Origin: Dyella_B sp035277725
GTDB lineage: Bacteria; Pseudomonadota; Gammaproteobacteria; Xanthomonadales; Rhodanobacteraceae
DNA: 10,417 nt
NCBI RefSeq assembly: GCF_035277725.1
Contig: NZ_DATEJY010000110.1
Coordinates: 1-10,417, forward strand
Direction: 5' to 3'
Positions 5,745 to 10,417 of this stretch are shown here, piece after piece (within the stretch, counting starts at the first letter, position 1; each line of letters opens with the position of its first letter). The translations under genes and the position numbers were made by a program. A model generated the notes under the pieces. That model saw only the letters and a program-made list of their open reading frames with translations, did no database searches and was not told where the DNA came from.

Positions 5745-8642
5745 GTGATACTCAAGCGTAATGTGTTGGTGATGGCTCTGGCTTCGGCGGGTCTCACCAT
5801 GGCTTTCGGTGTGCAGGCAGCGACCGGTGACACGGGTGCGCAGACGACGCCCGGTACGTCGCAGCAGCAGAGCACGGCCAGCAACAACACCGGCAATGGC
5901 ACCACCAGCCAGGCCACCACCAATCCAAAGAGCCAGCAGGAACTGGCCAAGAGCCTGTCCACCGTGACCGTGACCGGCTTCAGCAGCAGCGTCGAGAAAT
6001 CGATCGACTACCAGCGCTATGCCGACACCATCCAGAACGTGGTCACCGCGGCGGATATCGGCGGTTTGCCGGATCAATCCATTGCCGACTCGTTGACGCA
6101 CCTGCCGGGCGTGTCGACCGAACGCATCGCTGGCATGTCCTCGCAGATCAATATCCGCGGCCTGTCGGGCGATTTCATCCAGACGACGCTGGACGGCCGC
6201 GAGCAGCCGTCGACCAGCGGCACCAACTACATCCAGTTCGATCAGTATCCGTCGGAGCTGATCAACATGGCGACGGTGTACAAGACCTCGCAAGCATCGC
6301 TGATCACCGGCGGCGTCGCGGGCACCATCGCATTGCAGACGGCCAATCCGCTGGAAAACAGCAAGGCGCAGTCGCTCAATGTCGATGCGCGCGGCAGCTA
6401 CGACGGCCAGGCGCACGACGTGCCGGGTGCCAGTCCGAACGGCTATCGCTTGAGCGTGGCCTACCAGGGCAAGTTCCTCAACAACACCTTGGGTGTTGGC
6501 CTGGGCTTTGCGGATCTGTATCAGCCGCACGTGTCCGAGCAGTTCGTGGGCGAAGCGTCGGATGGCAGCCTCTATCAGTTGAACAACAACTCACCGCAGA
6601 AGGCATATCTGCCGGAGGGTTATCAGCTGCAACAGAACGGTGGCGAAGAGCGTCGTCGTGGCTATCTGGCCACGGTGGTATGGCGCCCGACCGATGAGCT
6701 GCAGCTGACTTCGGACACGTTCTTCTCCAAGTTCAATAACAGCTCGTTCGGTTACGGCCTGCGTTCGCAGAACTTCTATGGCAACAACGCGCAGATCACC
6801 AACCCGGTGTTGAGTTCACTGGGTACGGTGATCGGCGGCACGGTGTCCACCAATCCGCCGGGTACCGGTGGCAATCAATTTTCCAACGAGACCACGGCCG
6901 ACAACTACACCACCAACACCAGCGTGTTCTCCGGGGGTCTGAACCTCAAGTGGAATCATGGCAACTGGCACGTCGATTCCGACATCTCGCTGTCGCGCGC
7001 CACCAGCAACGAGATCAACGTCGACACCACCGCCGATCCCTATACCGGCCTTGGCACCAGCAGCCCGCAGCTGATGGCGCAGTCGACGACCTTCCAGTTC
7101 AAGGGCCGCAATATCGGTGACGTGTCGCTGGCCAATCCGGGCCTCTACACCAACCTCAACGACATGGCGTTGTCGCGTTACGGCGTGTATCCGTACATCT
7201 ATCACGACCGCGACAAGGCGTTCCGCACCAGCGTGCAGTACGACCTGCCGAACAACCCGGTGTTCTCGGCGATCGAAGCGGGTGTCTACCTCAACAACCA
7301 TCAGTACAACGCAGACCGCGAGGCCTACGTGTACGGTTCGGAGTGGAATACCTCGCCGGTTCCCGGTGAGCCGCCGCTGACCATTCCTGCATCCGCGGCA
7401 CAGGTCACGTGCTGGAAAGGCAAATTCAGCGGCTTCCCCTGCTTCCTGACGCTCAACGGCCCGGCGATTCTTGCCGCGCACGGCATCAGTGCCAACCCGG
7501 TGAAGAACATTACCGATCAGAGCTGGACGTACATCCAGAGTGGTTCGGTGGCCGAGCGCACGCGCGATGTGTTCCTGATGGGCGATATCGATGCGCAGTT
7601 GTTCGGTCACGAGTTGACCGGCAACGTCGGTGTACGCGTATCGCACCAGTCGCAGTACAGCGATGGCCTGCAGCAGGTGGGCAATGGTGCGGGTGTGCTG
7701 ATCGTTGACGGCAACGGCAAGACCAGCATGGACTATGCACCGATCCGGCTGGGCAAGACCTATACGGATTACCTGCCGTCGATGAACCTGATCTATCACT
7801 GGACCGACAACGACCAGACGCGCTTCGCCGCGGCCAAGGTGCTGTCGCGTCCGCCGATCAACACCATGCTGGCCGGTGCCGGTTCATGGGTGTCCAATGG
7901 CCAGTACAACGTGTGGGGCAGCACCAGTCCGCTGCTCAATCCGTTGCGCGCCACGCAGTACGACCTGGATTACGAGCACTATTTCGATGATTCCACCGGT
8001 GCGGTGACGGCCGGCGTGTTCTTCAAGAAAGTGGATTCGTTCATCCAGACCGTTACCTACAACAACTTCGACTTTGCATCGGTCGGCATCACCGTGCCGA
8101 ACGATCCGACCACCGGCAAGCCGTACGCAAACGGCCAGTACCAGACGGCCTTTAACGCCAAGGGTGGCGATGTGCGCGGCGTGGAAGCGTCGTTCACCAA
8201 GACTCGTTTCTTGCCGGGTATCTGGTCGGGTCTGGGCTTCGACGCAAACGTCGCGTTTACCAACAGCAACGTGCACAACCCCACCAATCTTGCCGGTCCC
8301 ACCACCTATATCGGTCTGCCGGGCTTGTCCAAGCGCGTGGCGAGTGCGGCGGTGTTCTACGACAACGGCACGTTCTCGGCTCGTCTGTCGGCAAACTATC
8401 GCTCGTCGTTCCTCTCCAACACGCAGATTGCGGTAACCAATCAGCTGGTGACGTTTGCGGCCGAAACGGTGTACGACTTCCAGGCCTCCTACAACATCAC
8501 CAAGCAGCTGAGCGTGGTCTATCAGATGCTCAATCTGAGCAATCAGCCGACCAAGACGTACTTCGGTGGCAATCCGCAGCAGACCGGCACCATCCAGTAC
8601 TTCGGCCGCACCAGCTACCTGGGCGTGAACTTCCAGCTGTAA
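5745..8642 (+). CDS. TonB-dependent outer-membrane receptor, probable maltodextrin uptake
   Basis: The product has 965 residues and takes substrates across the outer membrane using TonB/ExbBD energy. The GTG start gives a signal peptide with a KR n-region and a hydrophobic core, probably cleaved after VQA (residue 25). A Gln/Ser/Thr/Asn-rich linker (27-65) leads to the TonB box STVTVTGF (72-79). The plug (about 80-205) includes LPDQSIADSLTHLPGVS, the IRGL...LDGR segment (137-152) and GGVAGTIALQTANP (189-202). The rest is a 22-strand-type barrel rich in aromatic beta-strands. Cys556 and Cys566 could form a disulfide in an extracellular loop. The last residue is Leu (VNFQL) where Phe is usual. 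The length and plug fit the TIGR01782-type receptors of Xanthomonas and Caulobacter, which include the maltodextrin receptor MalA. The substrate is inferred from the flanking GH13 enzymes. It is divergent from the alpha-glucosidase, with an operator-like site upstream. An alternative substrate would be another alpha-glucoside such as sucrose or trehalose. Confidence 0.93.
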   Translation: MILKRNVLVMALASAGLTMAFGVQAATGDTGAQTTPGTSQQQSTASNNTGNGTTSQATTNPKSQQELAKSLSTVTVTGFSSSVEKSIDYQRYADTIQNVVTAADIGGLPDQSIADSLTHLPGVSTERIAGMSSQINIRGLSGDFIQTTLDGREQPSTSGTNYIQFDQYPSELINMATVYKTSQASLITGGVAGTIALQTANPLENSKAQSLNVDARGSYDGQAHDVPGASPNGYRLSVAYQGKFLNNTLGVGLGFADLYQPHVSEQFVGEASDGSLYQLNNNSPQKAYLPEGYQLQQNGGEERRRGYLATVVWRPTDELQLTSDTFFSKFNNSSFGYGLRSQNFYGNNAQITNPVLSSLGTVIGGTVSTNPPGTGGNQFSNETTADNYTTNTSVFSGGLNLKWNHGNWHVDSDISLSRATSNEINVDTTADPYTGLGTSSPQLMAQSTTFQFKGRNIGDVSLANPGLYTNLNDMALSRYGVYPYIYHDRDKAFRTSVQYDLPNNPVFSAIEAGVYLNNHQYNADREAYVYGSEWNTSPVPGEPPLTIPASAAQVTCWKGKFSGFPCFLTLNGPAILAAHGISANPVKNITDQSWTYIQSGSVAERTRDVFLMGDIDAQLFGHELTGNVGVRVSHQSQYSDGLQQVGNGAGVLIVDGNGKTSMDYAPIRLGKTYTDYLPSMNLIYHWTDNDQTRFAAAKVLSRPPINTMLAGAGSWVSNGQYNVWGSTSPLLNPLRATQYDLDYEHYFDDSTGAVTAGVFFKKVDSFIQTVTYNNFDFASVGITVPNDPTTGKPYANGQYQTAFNAKGGDVRGVEASFTKTRFLPGIWSGLGFDANVAFTNSNVHNPTNLAGPTTYIGLPGLSKRVASAAVFYDNGTFSARLSANYRSSFLSNTQIAVTNQLVTFAAETVYDFQASYNITKQLSVVYQMLNLSNQPTKTYFGGNPQQTGTIQYFGRTSYLGVNFQL

Positions 8643-8653
8643 ACCCAGCAAAG

Positions 8654-8733
8654 TGCCGGGCACCCTCCCGTGGTGCCCGGCACGTTCCCCCGGCCCGGTT
8701 CCGTGGATGATTGTGGAATCGGGTCCCTTTTTT
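8654..8733 (+). terminator. Double hairpin between receptor and amylase genes
   Basis: Starting 11 nt after the receptor stop, a perfect 12-bp stem pairs GTGCCGGGCACC (8654-8665) with GGTGCCCGGCAC (8673-8684) across a 7-nt loop. A second, weaker stem (8694-8702 with 8715-8723, one G-U pair) is followed after four bases by six T (8728-8733). Together they resemble a transcription terminator or an RNA-stability element that lowers expression of the following gene relative to the receptor. The rest of the 186-bp gap shows only the amylase Shine-Dalgarno GGGAGG at 8815-8820. Confidence 0.6.
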
Positions 8734-8828
8734 CCAGCACGACCTGGTGCGACCCGTTTCGTCGTTTCCCGACCTCGTTGCGCGGCCGTGCCGCCGCGAC
8801 GACACTCCATCCCCGGGAGGCGACTTCT

Positions 8829-10397
8829 ATGCCTAAGTTCAGAGCCTTTTTACGTTCCTTCGCGATATGCGCCGCGCTGGCGCTGCTGTCGGTGCCGTCG
8901 CTTGCACAAGACAAAACAGCCGCGGCGAAGCCGGCTGCGCAAGCGTCCGGCGTCTACTACGAAATCTTCGTGCGCGCCTTCTATGACACCAACGGTGATG
9001 GCATCGGCGATCTCAATGGCGTCACCGCCAAGCTCGACTACATCAAGTCGCTCGGTGTCAGCGGCATCTGGCTGATGCCGATCAATCCGTCGCCGACGTA
9101 CCACGGCTACGACATCACCGATTACGAAGGCATCAATCCGCAGTACGGCACGCTGAAGGATTTCAAGACGCTGCTGGCCGAAGCGCACAAGCGCGGCATC
9201 ACGGTGGTGATGGACATGGTGATCAACCACACCAGCGATCAGCATCCCTGGTTCAAGGCGGCGTTGAACCCTGAGGATCCGCATCACGACTGGTATCTGT
9301 GGGCCAAGCCCGGGACGGATTTGCAGGCGATCAGCGCCGTGGGCGGTCCGGCGTGGCATCGTGCATCGAATGGCGCGTATTACGAAGGCACGTTCACCGG
9401 CGCCATGCCGGATCTTAATTACGACAACCCGGCCGTGCGCAAGGCCATGATCGACGTGGGCCGCTTCTGGTTGCAGCAAGGTGTGGACGGGTTTCGCCTG
9501 GATGCCGCACAGCACATCTACGACGACCTGCGCAGCGACATGAGCGATCCGATCGCGTTGCAGAAGAACGTGCGCTGGTGGGCCGAATATCGCCATGCAT
9601 TGGAAGCGACCGATCCGCACGTGTGGCTGGTGGGCGAGGTGTCCCGGCAGAACCCGGATGACCTGACGCCGTACATGGGGCCGCTCAACACCGTTTTTGA
9701 TTTTCCGCTTGCGGCGCAGCTGATCGGAAGCGTGAGCCAGGAACGCAATCTCGGTATCGGGCGTGGCTTGGAATTCACCTATGCGGCGTATCGCCAGCAT
9801 GACCATGGTGCATTCGACGATGCGCCGTTCCTCTCCAATCACGACCAGCAGCGCGTGATGAGCCAGCTGGACGACAACATGGCGCACATGCGCCTTGCTG
9901 CTGCCTTGCTGCTGACGCTGCCCGGCCATCCTTTCATTTATTACGGCGAAGAACTCGGCATGCAGGGCAGCAAGCCCGACGAGAATATCCGCGAGCCGAT
10001 GCGCTGGTATCGCAACGGCAAGGGTCCGGGCACGGCCAGTTGGAAGGATTGGAGCACCACCGACGACGCGGCAGTGTCGGTACAAGCGCAGGATGCCGAT
10101 CCGGCGTCGCTGTTGAATCTCTATCGCACGTTGATCAGCTGGCGCCGGCAGGTGAGTGCATTGCGTGACGGCGTGCTGCGCAACGTGCCGATCAGCGATC
10201 CGCATGGACTGGCTTACATCCTGCAGGATGCGCAATCGCGCGTGCTGGTGGTGCACAACCTGTCGCGCGATGCCCGCACATTCGAATTGGGCAGCGATGC
10301 GCAAGTGTCGTCCGTGCTGTTGCAGAGCAATGGTGGTGTGGTGCTGGCGAAGGGGAAGTTGACGCTGCCGCCGTATACGACGGCTGTGCTGCGATGA
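8829..10397 (+). CDS. Exported GH13 alpha-amylase family enzyme
   Basis: The product has 522 residues and hydrolyses alpha-glucans. MPKFRAFLRSF plus a hydrophobic core and PSLA before Gln27 make a clear Sec signal peptide, so it acts in the periplasm or outside. The short Ala/Lys-rich spacer to residue 40 leads into the barrel. Visible are the Ca2+ loop DTNGDGIGD (53-61), region I DMVINH (129-134), region V MPDLN (193-197), nucleophile Asp225 in GFRLDAA, acid/base Glu270 in LVGEVS, and Asp339 in LSNHD. YYGEELGM (371-378) and a small C-terminal beta domain follow. MPDLN, not QPDLN, places it toward the neopullulanase or intermediate (GH13_36-like) groups, so cyclodextrins or pullulan may be substrates besides starch. 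The ATG at 8829 has GGGAGG 8 nt upstream; the frame upstream to 8670 runs through the intergenic hairpins. It follows the receptor on the same strand after a terminator-like structure. It could be lipid-free periplasmic or surface-exported; the sequence does not decide. Confidence 0.93.
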   Translation: MPKFRAFLRSFAICAALALLSVPSLAQDKTAAAKPAAQASGVYYEIFVRAFYDTNGDGIGDLNGVTAKLDYIKSLGVSGIWLMPINPSPTYHGYDITDYEGINPQYGTLKDFKTLLAEAHKRGITVVMDMVINHTSDQHPWFKAALNPEDPHHDWYLWAKPGTDLQAISAVGGPAWHRASNGAYYEGTFTGAMPDLNYDNPAVRKAMIDVGRFWLQQGVDGFRLDAAQHIYDDLRSDMSDPIALQKNVRWWAEYRHALEATDPHVWLVGEVSRQNPDDLTPYMGPLNTVFDFPLAAQLIGSVSQERNLGIGRGLEFTYAAYRQHDHGAFDDAPFLSNHDQQRVMSQLDDNMAHMRLAAALLLTLPGHPFIYYGEELGMQGSKPDENIREPMRWYRNGKGPGTASWKDWSTTDDAAVSVQAQDADPASLLNLYRTLISWRRQVSALRDGVLRNVPISDPHGLAYILQDAQSRVLVVHNLSRDARTFELGSDAQVSSVLLQSNGGVVLAKGKLTLPPYTTAVLR

Positions 10398-10417
10398 ACG
10401 TCGGTCGGCCCAGAAGT

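Noticed and set aside
8850..10304. Long minus-strand open frame (484 codons) opposite the amylase gene, and similar ones at 6816-7799 and 5454-6530
   Set aside because: They run antisense to well-supported genes, have His/Arg/Val-rich shadow composition, and show no start signals or domains.

Overview
The window looks like a chromosomal segment of a Gram-negative gammaproteobacterium of the Xanthomonadales/Lysobacterales type (the Rhodanobacteraceae or Xanthomonadaceae group, e.g. Dyella-like, is my best guess). Three things point there: GC-rich coding sequence, a large carbohydrate-type TonB-dependent receptor with the TVTVTG box, and dispersed REP hairpins of the GTC(A/G)T(T/C)CC...GAAA type. 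The genus is an inference; nothing here fixes it.

Left part (1-3491), minus strand. A type I terpene synthase-like gene (2094-3119) is followed by an HMG-CoA synthase-family gene (329-1831). They share orientation, 262 bp apart, with a strong inverted repeat just before the second gene. The HMG-CoA synthase keeps its Glu/Cys/His catalytic set. The terpene synthase keeps the DD pair and the upstream Arg, but its third acidic residue, NSE triad and terminal RY are all altered. Both probably belong to a small uncharacterised isoprenoid or secondary-metabolism unit. Downstream of it (1-328) lie REP-type repeats and terminator-like hairpins.

Right part (3492-10417), a maltodextrin/starch utilisation locus. 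A cytoplasmic GH13 alpha-glucosidase (3492-5108, minus) is divergent from a TonB-dependent receptor (5745-8642, plus, GTG start), which is followed by an exported GH13 alpha-amylase-family enzyme (8829-10397, plus). The inferred pathway is: the exported enzyme cuts alpha-glucans, the receptor brings maltodextrins across the outer membrane, an inner-membrane transporter outside the window takes them into the cytoplasm, and the alpha-glucosidase releases glucose. The 636-bp divergent region holds two copies of one LacI-like near-palindrome (TGAATACGTATGCA). They are arranged as mirror images, each oriented the same way toward its own gene, which suggests one regulator controls both transcripts.

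Repeats occupy several gene boundaries: a REPIN-like pair at 33-109, a half copy at 188-224, a perfect 22-bp inverted repeat at 3433-3497 that supplies the alpha-glucosidase stop codon, and a REPIN at 5196-5282 in the alpha-glucosidase leader. I saw no tRNA, rRNA, CRISPR array, transposase or integrase gene.
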